Origin: Nonomuraea glycinis
GTDB taxonomy: Bacteria; Actinomycetota; Actinomycetes; Streptosporangiales; Streptosporangiaceae
Length of the DNA stretch: 64,000 nucleotides
Reading direction: 5' to 3'
NCBI RefSeq assembly: GCF_014646515.1
Contig: NZ_BMNK01000003.1
Location: 124,001 to 188,000 of the forward strand
The notes under the pieces are model-generated. The model was not told the DNA's origin. It saw only the letters and a list, made by a program, of their open reading frames with translations, and did no database searches. Shown piece by piece: positions 46,148 through 54,688 of this stretch; within the stretch, counting starts at the first letter, position 1; every line of letters begins with the position of its first letter. Made by a program: the position numbers and the translations under genes.

Positions 46148-47347
46148 ATGGTTGATGAAGTGACGTCGAGCGACTTACAGGCCTGGGTTGCGGGGCTGGA
46201 TGCGCTGTTCGGACGGGTGGCGGCCCGGTTCGGTCGGGTGGAACCGCGCAGGCAGGCTCGTGCCTATGTGATGGGGTTGTTGGCTCCGGTGGAGCGGAAG
46301 ACCGGCTGGCAGTTGGCCGAGGCTGCCGGGGATGTCACCCCGGATCGGATGCAGCGGCTGTTGAACCATGCCCGGTGGGATGCCCGCCAGGTGCGGGCGG
46401 ATCTGCGGGCCTATGTGGTGGAGAACCTCGGTCACCGCGATGCGGTGCTGATCGTGGATGAGACCGGGTTCCTCAAGAAGGGCACCAAGTCCGCCGGGGT
46501 GCAGCGCCAGTACTCCGGGACAGCGGGCCGGACGGAGAACTGCCAGCTCGGAGTGTTTCTCGCCTACGCCTCTCCGCTGGGCCGGACGTTGATCGACGCG
46601 GAGCTGTACCTACCGAAGTCCTGGATGGAGGATCGGCCTCGCCGTCGGGAGGCCGGCATCCCGGATGAGGTGGACTTCGCTACCAAACCGGCGCTGGCCC
46701 GGCAGATGCTCGCCCAGGCGTTGGACGCGGGTGTGCCGGTGTCGTGGGCGACCGCTGATGAGGCATATGGCATGGACTCCAAATTCCGGCGTTTCCTGGA
46801 ACAACGCGGAGTGGGCTACGTGGTGGCCGTTCCGAAGAACCAGATCGTGGCGATGAGTCTTCGCGAGGGGGACAAGCGGGCCGACACCTTGGTCGCCGGC
46901 GCGCCGCCCGAGGCGTGGAAGCGCCTGTCGTGCGGGCCGGGCGCCAAAGGACCCCGGCTGTACGACTGGGCGCTGGCCACCGTGCATTTCGAGACCGAGC
47001 CCGGCTATCAACGCTGGCTGTTGGCCCGGCGCTCGTTGGTTCCCAATGCCAAGGGCGAACGGGAGATCGCCTACTACCTGTGCCACGGGCCGGCCGGAAC
47101 ACCGCTGGAGGAGCTGATCCGCGTGGCCGGGGCCCGCTGGGCGATCGAGGAATGCTTCCAAGCGGCCAAGAACGAGACCGGCCTGGATCACTACCAGGTC
47201 CGGCGCTTCGATGCCTGGCACCGCCACATCACCCTCGCCATGCTCGCCCACGCCTACCTGGCCGTCACCGCAGCTCACGCCCCAAAAGCCCAAGCGGCCT
47301 GGTCCGCCTCACACCCGCGGAGATCCGGCGTCTCCTGGCACACCTGA
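46148..47347 (+). CDS. IS701-family transposase with C-terminal frame disruption
   Basis: A 399-residue product with VLIVDETGFLKKGTKSAGVQ, VSWATADEAYGMDSKF and WAIEECFQAAKNETGLDHYQ, the DDE regions of IS701. After residue 380 the zero frame becomes unlike the family. The expected C-terminus (LVRLTPAEIRRLLAHL through WLKHHEIRL) continues in the -1 frame to 47475. The switch coincides with CCCAAAA (47281-47287) in slippery register, so this is either a programmed -1 frameshift or a one-base mutation. Confidence 0.85.
   Translation: MVDEVTSSDLQAWVAGLDALFGRVAARFGRVEPRRQARAYVMGLLAPVERKTGWQLAEAAGDVTPDRMQRLLNHARWDARQVRADLRAYVVENLGHRDAVLIVDETGFLKKGTKSAGVQRQYSGTAGRTENCQLGVFLAYASPLGRTLIDAELYLPKSWMEDRPRRREAGIPDEVDFATKPALARQMLAQALDAGVPVSWATADEAYGMDSKFRRFLEQRGVGYVVAVPKNQIVAMSLREGDKRADTLVAGAPPEAWKRLSCGPGAKGPRLYDWALATVHFETEPGYQRWLLARRSLVPNAKGEREIAYYLCHGPAGTPLEELIRVAGARWAIEECFQAAKNETGLDHYQVRRFDAWHRHITLAMLAHAYLAVTAAHAPKAQAAWSASHPRRSGVSWHT
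47281..47287 (+). other. Slippery heptamer CCCAAAA in the IS701 transposase
   Basis: In the zero frame the codons are gcC CCA AAA, which matches the X-XXY-YYZ form for -1 slippage. Slipping here joins the two conserved halves of the transposase exactly (…AAA AGC CCA AGC GGC…, giving KSPSGLVRLT). Confidence 0.4.
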
Positions 47348-47487
47348 CCACGGCCACCACCCGCCCGATCGACTTCGCACTGGCTTGGTCAACCCGCCGC
47401 CGAGAACACCAAACCCGTGCCCGGAGCAGCAACTACTGGAGACGCTGGCTAAAACATCACGAAATCAGGCTGTAGTACTAGATCCTG

Positions 47488-47527
47488 ACGCGAAGACCCC
47501 CTCCGCAACCGGAGGGGGTCTTCGCGT
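47488..47527. terminator. Strong bidirectional terminator after the sigma factor gene
   Basis: A perfect 18-base stem (ACGCGAAGACCCCCTCCG and its complement) has the tetraloop CAAC. It lies 37 bases after the sigma factor stop. Before the two IS elements arrived it would also have followed the bacteriocin stop within about 6 bases, so it probably terminated both convergent genes. Confidence 0.88.
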
Positions 47528-47563
47528 ACACCCTGAATCTCTCAGTGGCCCGCGCGACGCGGG

Positions 47564-48505
47564 TCAGGCGGCGGCGTCGGCCATTCTGCGGAGGCGGGCC
47601 AGGGCGTCGCGCTCGATGCGGCGGGCGCGGTCGCGGCCGATGCCGTAGCGCTCGCCCACCTCGGTGAGCGTGTGCTCGCGGCCGTCCACCAGCCCGTAGC
47701 GCCAGCGCAGCATGTCGCGCGTGTCGCCCTCCAGGTCGGTCAGCCACTGGTCGAGCCGCTCGCGCTCCAGGATGTCGATCGCCTGCTGCTCAGGATCGGC
47801 CCACGTGTCGTCGGCGATCATGTCACCCAGCTCGGTCTCGTCCTCGTCACCGACGCCGAGCTGCAGCGAGACCGGGTCGGACGCCCAGCGGCGCAGCTCC
47901 TTGACCCGCTCGATCGGCAGCTCCAGCAGCGCCGCGAGCTCCTCGTCGGTGGGCTCGACGTCGAGCTCGGCCAGCATGTCGCGGCGCACCCGCATCAGCC
48001 GGGTCATCTGCTCCCCGGCGTGCGTGGGCAGCCGCACCGGCCTGGCCTGCTCGTGGATCGCCCGGCCGACCGACTGCCGGATCCACCAGGTGGCGTAGGT
48101 GGAGAACTTGTAGCCCCGCTTGTAGTCGAACTTCTCCACCGCGCGGACCAGCCCCAGGTTGCCCTCTTGGACCAGGTCGATCAGCGGCATCCCGCGCCCC
48201 GAGTATTTGCGGGCCACCGCTACGACCAGGCGCAGGTTGGCCTGGATGAACTCGTCCTTCGCCCGCTGGCCCGAAATGGCCAGCCTCTCCAGCTCCTCGT
48301 CCGCGGCATCCCCCATGCGCGGCTCCGAGCCCCCACTGTCGAGCAGCTGTTCGGCGAAGAGTCCCGCCTCGATCCGTTTGGCAAGCTCCACCTCCTGCTC
48401 CGCAGTGAGCAACGGAACTCTGCCGATCTCCGACAGGTACGTCCCCAGCAGATCTCGGTCAGCGACGTGCTGCTCGCTTCCGCGACTCCCCGTAGGCCTT
48501 GCCAT
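47564..48505 (-). CDS. Primary-like (group 2) RNA polymerase sigma factor
   Basis: A 313-residue sigma-70 protein. Region 1.2 is DLLGTYLSEIGRVPLLTAEQ, region 2 is IQANLRLVVAVARKYSGRGM through YKFSTYATWWIRQSVGRAI, and region 4 ends in HTLTEVGERYGIGRDRARRI. It lacks the long region 1.1 of a housekeeping factor, so it is an alternative HrdB-related factor. The ATG at 48505 is preferred to longer frames that have no conserved sequence. Confidence 0.93.
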   Translation of the reverse strand: MARPTGSRGSEQHVADRDLLGTYLSEIGRVPLLTAEQEVELAKRIEAGLFAEQLLDSGGSEPRMGDAADEELERLAISGQRAKDEFIQANLRLVVAVARKYSGRGMPLIDLVQEGNLGLVRAVEKFDYKRGYKFSTYATWWIRQSVGRAIHEQARPVRLPTHAGEQMTRLMRVRRDMLAELDVEPTDEELAALLELPIERVKELRRWASDPVSLQLGVGDEDETELGDMIADDTWADPEQQAIDILERERLDQWLTDLEGDTRDMLRWRYGLVDGREHTLTEVGERYGIGRDRARRIERDALARLRRMADAAA

Positions 48506-48608
48506 CCCCAGGCACCTCGTTCCCGCAGCTGCGTTCTTATCCCGCCAACATCTGACCAGAAGCAAAGATTCCCTAAAGGCCTACGACCAGCGGAGGGTTC
48601 TGGGTGTC

Positions 48609-49757
48609 CTACTCAAGGAGGAGACCGCGCTGAAACACCTGGTGAACAAGGGGAACGCCGGGGCGATAGGCCAGGTGAACGTAGCTGGGAGCGTCGAGGA
48701 CGACGAGGTCGGCGCGGGCGCCGGGACGCAACCAGCCTACGTCGGTCCTGCGCAACGCGCGCGCCCCGCCGTAGGTGGCGGCCCTGATCGCCTCCAGCGG
48801 CGTCATCCCCATCTCACGTACGGCGAGCGCGACGCAGAAGGGCATGGACGAGGTGTACGACGACCCCGGGTTGCAGTCGGTGGCCAGCGCCACCGTCACC
48901 CCCGCGTCGATCAGTTTCCTGGCGTCCGGGTACGGCGAACGCGTGGAGAACTCCGCCCCCGGCAGCAGCGTCGCGACGGTGCCCGACGAGGCCAGCGCGT
49001 CGACGTCGGCCGGGGTGAGGTGGGTGCAGTGGTCGGCCGAGGCCGCGCCGAGCTCGCACGCGATGCGCACCCCAGGGCCTTCGCCGAGCTGGCCGGCGTG
49101 CACCCGGGCCTGCAGCCCGGCGTCGATCCCGGCCCGCAGGATCTCTCGCGTCTGGTCGCCGTCGAACGCGCCGCGCTCGCAGAAGACGTCCACCCATTTC
49201 GCGTACGGGGCGCACGCCTGGAGCATCTCGCCGGCGACGAGCCGTACGTAGTCGTCGGCGGCCATCCCCGAGGGCACCACGTGCGCGCCCAGGAAGGTGG
49301 TCTCGTCAGTGAGGGTGGTGGCGATCTCCAGGCAGCGCCGCTCGTCCTCGACGGTCAGGCCGTAGCCGCTCTTGATCTCCACGGTGGTGGTGCCCTGGGC
49401 GAGCATCTCCCGTACCAGGGCGGCGGCGCGGGTGGCCAGCTCGGCGTCGCCCGCCTGCCGGGTGGCGGCGACCGTGGTGCGGATGCCGCCTCCGGTGTAG
49501 GCCTGGCCGGACATGCGGGCCTGGAACTCGGCCGTCCGGTCCCCGGCGAACACCAGGTGCGCGTGGCTGTCCACGAAGCCGGGAATCACCGCCCGGCCGC
49601 CTGCCGCCATCCTCCGGTCGGCCTGCGGCGCCTCGGCCGACGGTCCCGTCCAGGCAACGAGACCGTCCTCGACGACCAGGGCCGCGTCCTCGATCTCCGC
49701 GCGCTCCGGGTCCCCGGTGTAGAGCACCCCGATGCCGTCGATCACCATGCTGGTCAT
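48609..49757 (-). CDS. hutI: Imidazolonepropionase
   Basis: A 382-residue amidohydrolase converting imidazolone-5-propionate to formiminoglutamate. Metal ligands lie in [15 protein letters not shown], and the family motifs [25 protein letters not shown] and [16 protein letters not shown] are present. It may start at 49757 or at the ATG at 49748. Last gene of the hut operon in this window; hutH and hutU are not nearby. Confidence 0.95.
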   Translation of the reverse strand: MTSMVIDGIGVLYTGDPERAEIEDAALVVEDGLVAWTGPSAEAPQADRRMAAGGRAVIPGFVDSHAHLVFAGDRTAEFQARMSGQAYTGGGIRTTVAATRQAGDAELATRAAALVREMLAQGTTTVEIKSGYGLTVEDERRCLEIATTLTDETTFLGAHVVPSGMAADDYVRLVAGEMLQACAPYAKWVDVFCERGAFDGDQTREILRAGIDAGLQARVHAGQLGEGPGVRIACELGAASADHCTHLTPADVDALASSGTVATLLPGAEFSTRSPYPDARKLIDAGVTVALATDCNPGSSYTSSMPFCVALAVREMGMTPLEAIRAATYGGARALRRTDVGWLRPGARADLVVLDAPSYVHLAYRPGVPLVHQVFQRGLLLE

Positions 49758-49809
49758 CCAGTCCCCACTCTTCCGCCCCTCGCCGCCGTGATCATCCTGC
49801 CCGCCATCG

Positions 49810-49860
49810 CGCCCATCGTCACCGCGCGTGGCGTCCCGCCCATCGTCATCGTGCGCGTCA
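49810..49860. repeat. Imperfect tandem repeat between hutF and hutI
   Basis: CGCCCATCGTCA occurs at 49810 and 49837, within a 27-base unit repeated about twice in the 100-base gap between the two hut genes. It reaches the hutF stop. No function is evident. Confidence 0.5.
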
Positions 49861-51180
49861 GCGTGCTCGCCGGGTCGCCTCGGTCAGCATGGCTCCGACG
49901 TCGCCCAGGTCGTGGCGTCCCTCGCTGACCACCTGGCGGCCGCCGGAGATCACCGAGTGCACGTCGGCCGCCGTCGCCGCGAACGCCACCGCCTCCAGCC
50001 CGGCCGCGCCCGCCGTACGTACCGAGTCCAGGCGTACGGTGACCAGGTCGGCCCACGCGCCGGGCAGGAGCTGGCCGGCGTCGGGGAAGCCGAGGGAGAG
50101 GTGACCGGCGACGGTGGCGGCGCGCAGCAGCTCGGCGGCGCTCCAGTGGCCGCGCCGCTCGCTGGCCAGCCGCTCGTTCAGCTCGACCGCGCGGGCCTCC
50201 TCGAACAGGTCGATCACGGCGTGACTGTCGGAGCCGAGCGTCATCGCCGAGCCGCGGTCGTACAACGTTCTGGCGGGTCCAATGCCGTCGGCCAGGTCGC
50301 GCTCGGTGGTGGGGCACATGCACACGTGGGTGCCGGACTGACCGAGCAGCTCGATGTCGACCTCGGACAGGTGGGTGGCGTGCACCGCGGTCGAGCGCGG
50401 CCCGAGCACGCCATGCTCGTGCAGCACCCGCACGGGGGTGGCCGCGTACGTCTCCACGCACGCGGTGTTCTCGGCCCGCTGCTCGGAGACGTGCGCGTGC
50501 AGCGGGGCGGCGTGCCGGCGGGAGAACTCCGCGATCACCGGCATCTGCTCGGCCGGCACCGCCCGGACCGAGTGGATGGCCGCGCCGATCTCCACGTCCG
50601 GTTCGCCCCGGTAGGCGGCGGCCAGTTCCTCGGCCCGCACCGCCCACTGCTCGGCGTCCCCGTCGCCGAACCGCAGCTGCGCCCCGGCCAGCGGCGTGCC
50701 GGGGCCGCCGGAGACGTAACAGGCGTCGATCAGCGCGATCCGCAGCCCCGCCTCGCGGGCGGCCCGCACCAGCACGTGGCCCATGGTGTTGGCATCGTCG
50801 TACGGGGTGCCGCCCGGCGCGTGGTGCAGGTAGTGGAACTCCCCCACGCAGGTGACCCCGGCCAGCGCCATCTCGGCGTAGGTGGCCCTGGCCAGGGCGA
50901 AGTAGGCGTCGGGGTCGAGCCGCGCCGCCACCTCGTACATCCGGTCGCGCCACGTCCAGAAGTCGCCACTGCCCACCTGCGTCGTGCCCCGCAGTGCCCG
51001 GTGGAAGGCGTGCGAGTGGGCGTTGGCCAGGCCCGGGAGGGTGAGTCCCGGCAGGCGGCGCGCCCCGCCCGGCTCGCCCTGCACGACCTCGACGATCCGG
51101 GTGCCGTCGATCGTCACCAGCACGCTGTCGGCGACGCCGTCGGGCAGCCAGGCCTGTTCGCACCAGTAGGTCAGCGGCAC
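49858..51180 (-). CDS. hutF: Formimidoylglutamate deiminase
   Basis: A 440-residue amidohydrolase that turns formiminoglutamate into N-formylglutamate and ammonia. It has [16 protein letters not shown], the ligand region [20 protein letters not shown] and [20 protein letters not shown]. The GTG at 51180 has GGAGG four bases upstream and overlaps the end of the M20 gene by 10 bases; an open frame continuing further upstream is a shadow of that gene. Confidence 0.95.
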   Translation of the reverse strand: MPLTYWCEQAWLPDGVADSVLVTIDGTRIVEVVQGEPGGARRLPGLTLPGLANAHSHAFHRALRGTTQVGSGDFWTWRDRMYEVAARLDPDAYFALARATYAEMALAGVTCVGEFHYLHHAPGGTPYDDANTMGHVLVRAAREAGLRIALIDACYVSGGPGTPLAGAQLRFGDGDAEQWAVRAEELAAAYRGEPDVEIGAAIHSVRAVPAEQMPVIAEFSRRHAAPLHAHVSEQRAENTACVETYAATPVRVLHEHGVLGPRSTAVHATHLSEVDIELLGQSGTHVCMCPTTERDLADGIGPARTLYDRGSAMTLGSDSHAVIDLFEEARAVELNERLASERRGHWSAAELLRAATVAGHLSLGFPDAGQLLPGAWADLVTVRLDSVRTAGAAGLEAVAFAATAADVHSVISGGRQVVSEGRHDLGDVGAMLTEATRRAR

Positions 51181-52340
51181 AGCTCCTCCAGCACACTCGC
51201 GAGTGCGACGACTCCCGCCTGGCAGTCTGCCTGCTCGGCGTGCTCCTCCGGGGAGTGGGACACGCCGGTGGGGTTGCGCACGAACAGCATGGCGCTCGGG
51301 ACGCCCGCGGCGGCCAGGATGCCGGCGTCGTGCCCGGCGCCGGTGGGCAGGATCGGCGCGGGCTTGTCGCCGCCCACGACGGCGGCCAGCCGCTCCCGCA
51401 GCCCGTGATCGAAGTCCACGACCGGCGTCCACGACTCCTCGCTCACCGCTCCGGCGGCCAAGGGGCGTAGTTCCTCCACCAGGGCGCGGACGTCCGTCTC
51501 GTCGGGGCCGCGGGCGTCGAGCCAGGCCGACACCAGGCCGGGCACCGCGTTGGCGTTGTTGGGTGAGACGCGCACCTTGCCGATCGTGGCGACGATGTCG
51601 CGCCGGGACGCGGCGTCGCGGGCGGCCAGCACCAGGCGGGCGAACGGCAGCATCGGGTCGTCGCGGTCCGGCAGCCGGGTGGTGCCCGCGTGGTCGGCCC
51701 GGCCGTGGAAGTCGAACCGCCAACGCCCGTGCGGCCAGATCGCCTGGGCCACGCCCACCGGCCTGTCGAGGCGTACCAGACCCTTGCCCTGCTCCACGTG
51801 CAGCTCCACGAACGTGGCGACCTGGGCGAGGGTCTCGTCGTCGCGGCCCAGGCCGCGCGGGTCGCGGCCGGCCTTGGTGAGGACGTCGGCCAGGGTGTCG
51901 CCCTCGTCGTCCTTCAGCGTCAGCGCCCGCTCGGGCGTGAGCATCCCGGTGAGCAGCCGCGACCCGACACACGGCACCCCGAACCGGGCGCCCTCCTCGT
52001 CGGTGAAGCAGGCGACGCCGAGCGGCCTGTTCGGCCTGAAGTCCCGATTTTTCAGGACATCGAGGGCTGCGAAGGCCGACACCACCCCCAAGGGACCGTC
52101 GTAGGCTCCGCCCTGCCGTACGGAATCTAGGTGGCTGCCCGTGACCACGCCAGGCTCGCGCGCCGGGTCACCCCACCAGGCCCACAGGTTGCCGTTACGG
52201 TCCTCCCGCAGGTCCAGCCCTCTACGCGCGGCCTCACCCGCGAACCACTCGCGCAGTTCGAGCTCCGGCGGAGACCAGGCGTCTCTGAGGTAGCCATTGG
52301 TTGCGGGGTCCCGACCTGTGCGCGCGAGTTCCTCAAGCAT
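51171..52340 (-). CDS. M20-family amidohydrolase of the hut operon (allantoate amidohydrolase-like)
   Basis: A 389-residue M20 peptidase-like amidohydrolase. Metal ligands lie in TGSHLDSVRQGGAYDGPLGV, FTDEEGARFGVPCVGSRL, and GAGHDAGILA near the end. ATG 52340 fits the family start (MLEELARTGRDPATNGYL); an ATG at 52367 lies inside a palindrome. Annotation by homology says allantoate or N-carbamoyl amino acid hydrolysis. Its position with hutF suggests it instead removes the formyl group from N-formylglutamate, replacing HutG; this is inference. Confidence 0.85.
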   Translation of the reverse strand: MLEELARTGRDPATNGYLRDAWSPPELELREWFAGEAARRGLDLREDRNGNLWAWWGDPAREPGVVTGSHLDSVRQGGAYDGPLGVVSAFAALDVLKNRDFRPNRPLGVACFTDEEGARFGVPCVGSRLLTGMLTPERALTLKDDEGDTLADVLTKAGRDPRGLGRDDETLAQVATFVELHVEQGKGLVRLDRPVGVAQAIWPHGRWRFDFHGRADHAGTTRLPDRDDPMLPFARLVLAARDAASRRDIVATIGKVRVSPNNANAVPGLVSAWLDARGPDETDVRALVEELRPLAAGAVSEESWTPVVDFDHGLRERLAAVVGGDKPAPILPTGAGHDAGILAAAGVPSAMLFVRNPTGVSHSPEEHAEQADCQAGVVALASVLEELCR

Positions 52341-52353
52341 GAGTCTCACTGTA

Positions 52354-52371
52354 GTGAATGGATCCATTCAC
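52354..52371. promoter_or_regulatory. 18-base perfect palindrome upstream of the hut genes
   Basis: GTGAATGGATCCATTCAC is a perfect dyad, 13 bases before the M20 start and 10 bases after the TetR stop. It is a likely operator for the hut genes, bound by the adjacent TetR protein or another regulator. Confidence 0.6.
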
Positions 52372-52380
52372 AGGGCTCAA

Positions 52381-53034
52381 TCAGTCGGCGCGCCGTCCGC
52401 CCTGGTCGGCGCAGAGCTGGGAGGTCAGAGCGGTGCGGGCCCACTCTTCCCACGTGTCCGGCGACCAGTCGCGGTCGCGGACGAAGATCAGGTAAAGCTC
52501 CGGGCTGAGCAGGCCGAACAGCAGGTCCGCCGCCATCTCGACCGACACGCCGGGACGGGCGTCGGGCTTGCCGGCCAGGGCTTCGGCAGCCGCGTGCTGC
52601 ACGGTGTATCGCGGGTCGGGACCGTCGGGCCACTGCGCGGCGATCTCCGGGTCGGTGGCCGTGGCGGCCGAGATCAGCGACATGATCGGGGCGACCCGGC
52701 CCAGGATCTCGCGGGTGCCGCGGACGTGCGCGCGCAGTTGCCCGGCCGCGGTGGGCTCGGCGCACGCGGCGCGGAACCACTCACGGTCCATGGTGGCGAC
52801 CGGCTCGGCGTCCCCGGCGATGGCCGTATCGACGACGTCCTTGAACAGCGTGCGCTTGTTACGGAAGACGAAGTAGATCGTCTGTACGGCCACGCCCGCC
52901 CGGTCCGCGACTTCTTGCAGGTTCGTCGCCCCGTACCCCTGCGCGACGAACAGCTCGCGAGCCGCCTCGACGACCTTTTCCCGGGTGAGGCGTGCGCGCT
53001 CGGCTCGCTTGTCCGGCCGTTTGACCCTGTCCAT
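52381..53034 (-). CDS. TetR-family regulator
   Basis: A 217-residue TetR protein. The HTH is EKVVEAARELFVAQGYGATN and LQEVADRAGVAVQTIYFVF. It lies upstream of the hut genes in the same orientation and is divergent from the methyltransferase gene at 53096. The gap of 61 bases contains TAGAGTT repeats including a 15-base dyad, so autoregulation and control of the methyltransferase are likely; control of hut is possible. Confidence 0.9.
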   Translation of the reverse strand: MDRVKRPDKRAERARLTREKVVEAARELFVAQGYGATNLQEVADRAGVAVQTIYFVFRNKRTLFKDVVDTAIAGDAEPVATMDREWFRAACAEPTAAGQLRAHVRGTREILGRVAPIMSLISAATATDPEIAAQWPDGPDPRYTVQHAAAEALAGKPDARPGVSVEMAADLLFGLLSPELYLIFVRDRDWSPDTWEEWARTALTSQLCADQGGRRAD

Positions 53035-53049
53035 GATGCGAGTATATAT

Positions 53050-53078
53050 CTAGAGTTCATCACTAGAGTTCAACTCTA
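53050..53078. promoter_or_regulatory. Repeated TAGAGTT operator between TetR and methyltransferase
   Basis: TAGAGTTCAACTCTA (53064-53078) is a palindrome around C. The half CTAGAGTTCA is repeated 13 bases upstream at 53050. The region is AT-rich and ends 17 bases before the methyltransferase ATG, so a bound repressor would block both divergent genes. Confidence 0.6.
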
Positions 53079-53095
53079 AATTCTTGGAGGACACG

Positions 53096-53758
53096 ATGGA
53101 TCAGCCCGGCACCGCCCAAAGGTCGGACCCGGCCGCAACTCCGCGGGACCAGGAGGAGGAGTCCGTTCACCGGGCGCTGGAGCGCTATTACCGCGCCGGC
53201 AAGCCGCCGTGGGACACCGGCGTGACGCCGCCCGAGCTCATCACCCTGGTGGAGGGGCACGACGCGGTGCCGCCCGGCCGCGCTCTCGAACTCGGCTGCG
53301 GCACGGGGACCAACGCCATCTACCTCGCCCGGCACGGTTGGGAGGTGGCCGCCGTCGACCTGATCGACCGCGCCGTCGACCGGGCCAGGGAGCGGGCCGA
53401 GGCGGCGGGGGTGACGGTACGACTGCTGCACGGAGACGCCACCCGCCTCGACGAGCTGGACGTCCCCGGGCCCTTCGACCTGTTCTTCGACCTGAGCTGC
53501 TACTGCGGGATCCCGCCGCACCGCCGCGACGCCTACGCCGCCGGGCTCACCCAGCGCGCCGCTCCCGGAGCACGGTTGCTGATGTTCGGGTACGGCCCCG
53601 AGCCGGTCGGCAATCCGGTGCCCGAGGTCGCGTCGTGGGCGGCGGGCGTCACAGCCGACGAACTCCACGCCAGGTTCGCCGGCTGGGAACTGCTCGACGT
53701 CACCCCGGGCACCAACTCGGTACCGACCTTCTGGTTCACGCTGCGACGCGACGCCTAG
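53096..53758 (+). CDS. Class I SAM-dependent methyltransferase
   Basis: A 220-residue methyltransferase. Motif I is ALELGCGTGTNAIYLARHG, followed by VDLIDRAVDRARERA and FDLFFDLSCYCGIPPHRR, which is typical of thiopurine/tellurite-type small-molecule methyltransferases. GGAGG is five bases before the ATG. The divergent TetR gene suggests it responds to a toxic compound; substrate unknown. Confidence 0.88.
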   Translation: MDQPGTAQRSDPAATPRDQEEESVHRALERYYRAGKPPWDTGVTPPELITLVEGHDAVPPGRALELGCGTGTNAIYLARHGWEVAAVDLIDRAVDRARERAEAAGVTVRLLHGDATRLDELDVPGPFDLFFDLSCYCGIPPHRRDAYAAGLTQRAAPGARLLMFGYGPEPVGNPVPEVASWAAGVTADELHARFAGWELLDVTPGTNSVPTFWFTLRRDA

Positions 53759-53780
53759 CGATCTTCGGTGGCGGGTCTCC

Positions 53781-54467
53781 CTACCCGACAGGGCCCGCGC
53801 TCGGCCTGAGGGTGAGGTCGGTGAGGTGGGCGTCGGGGCCGGCGTTGACGGCGGCGAGCACGGCGCGGGCCACGCTGTCGGCCTGGAGGTAGCGATCCGG
53901 CTCGTACGCCGCCCCCTCCTGCGCGCGTACGCTCCGCTGCATGTCGGTGTCCACCCTGCCGGGGTGCACCGACGTCACGCGGAGGTCCGGCTCCTCCTGC
54001 CGCAGCGCGTCGGCGAAGGCCCGCAGCGCGAACTTGCTGGCGGCGTACGCTCCCCACCCGGGGTTGGCCCGCAGCCCGGCGCCGGAGTTGACGCAGATCA
54101 CGTGGCCGCCTGCCCGCCTGAGCGCGGGCAGGACCAGCCGGGTCAGCTCGGCGACGGCGAACAGGTTGAGCGCCATCGTGTCCCGCCACACCGAGGCGGG
54201 CAGGTCGCCGATCTTGCCGAGCGTGGTCATGCCGGCGTTGTGCACGAGCACGTCCAGCCGCTCGATGCCGGCCACGTCCGCCTCGGTCACCTCGGTCAGC
54301 TCCACCTGCCAGGGCCGCGCGTCGGGCAACTCGGCGGCCAGCGCGGCCAGCGCCTGCTCGTCGCGTCCGCCGAGGATGACGTGGTGGGTCGGCGCGAAGG
54401 CACGGGCGACGGCCGCCCCCACCCCGCGAGAAGCCCCCGTGACCAGGGCCGTAGGTCGTTCGATCAT
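53781..54467 (-). CDS. Short-chain dehydrogenase/reductase
   Basis: A 228-residue SDR. NAD(P) binding is LVTGASRGVGAAVARAF; NAG is in LVHNAGMTTLG; the catalytic residues are Ser in CVNSGAGL and YAASK in WGAYAASKFALRAFADAL. It is shorter than most SDRs. The ATG at 54467 is preferred to a TTG two codons upstream. It is divergent from two further SDR genes with a 27-base inverted repeat in between. Confidence 0.9.
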   Translation of the reverse strand: MIERPTALVTGASRGVGAAVARAFAPTHHVILGGRDEQALAALAAELPDARPWQVELTEVTEADVAGIERLDVLVHNAGMTTLGKIGDLPASVWRDTMALNLFAVAELTRLVLPALRRAGGHVICVNSGAGLRANPGWGAYAASKFALRAFADALRQEEPDLRVTSVHPGRVDTDMQRSVRAQEGAAYEPDRYLQADSVARAVLAAVNAGPDAHLTDLTLRPSAGPVG

Positions 54468-54504
54468 CCCCAAAGCCTCTCATGGCCGGCGATCCTCCCG
54501 GCCG

Positions 54505-54531
54505 GGCGCCATAGGGATTTCCTATGGCGCC
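54505..54531. promoter_or_regulatory. 27-base perfect inverted repeat between divergent SDR genes
   Basis: GGCGCCATAGG (54505-54515) and CCTATGGCGCC (54521-54531) flank GATTT. The centre has ATAG-N7-CTAT symmetry, which fits a LysR-type site. A LysR gene lies at the end of this SDR group. It could alternatively fold as a hairpin. Confidence 0.5.
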
Positions 54532-54688
54532 TACTGACATTTGGTCTTTGCTTCTCGTTCTTTCCCGGACGTAGCGTGAAACAGCTCGACGAGGTGCTCA
54601 CCGCGCTTTCTCGGAAAATCAGCGCTCTGCGCACGTCGATTCATTCTTCCGTCGAGCCGACTGACACATGATGGAAAGGACGAGTGGC

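Larger units (their letters stand above)
46113..47477 (+). mobile_element. IS701-family insertion sequence
   Basis: 1365 bases with ends TACTACAG and CTGTAGTA, flanked on both sides by CTAG (46109-46112 and 47478-47481). CTAG fits the YTAR target known for IS701. It lies directly against the IS1380 copy, sharing one CTAG, so the two are nested in the same target. The related copy at 35855 has lost its other end. Confidence 0.88.

Noticed and set aside
49858..51972. 704-residue form of HutF
   Set aside because: The extra N-terminal part is a shadow of the M20 gene; GGAGG and family length support GTG 51180.
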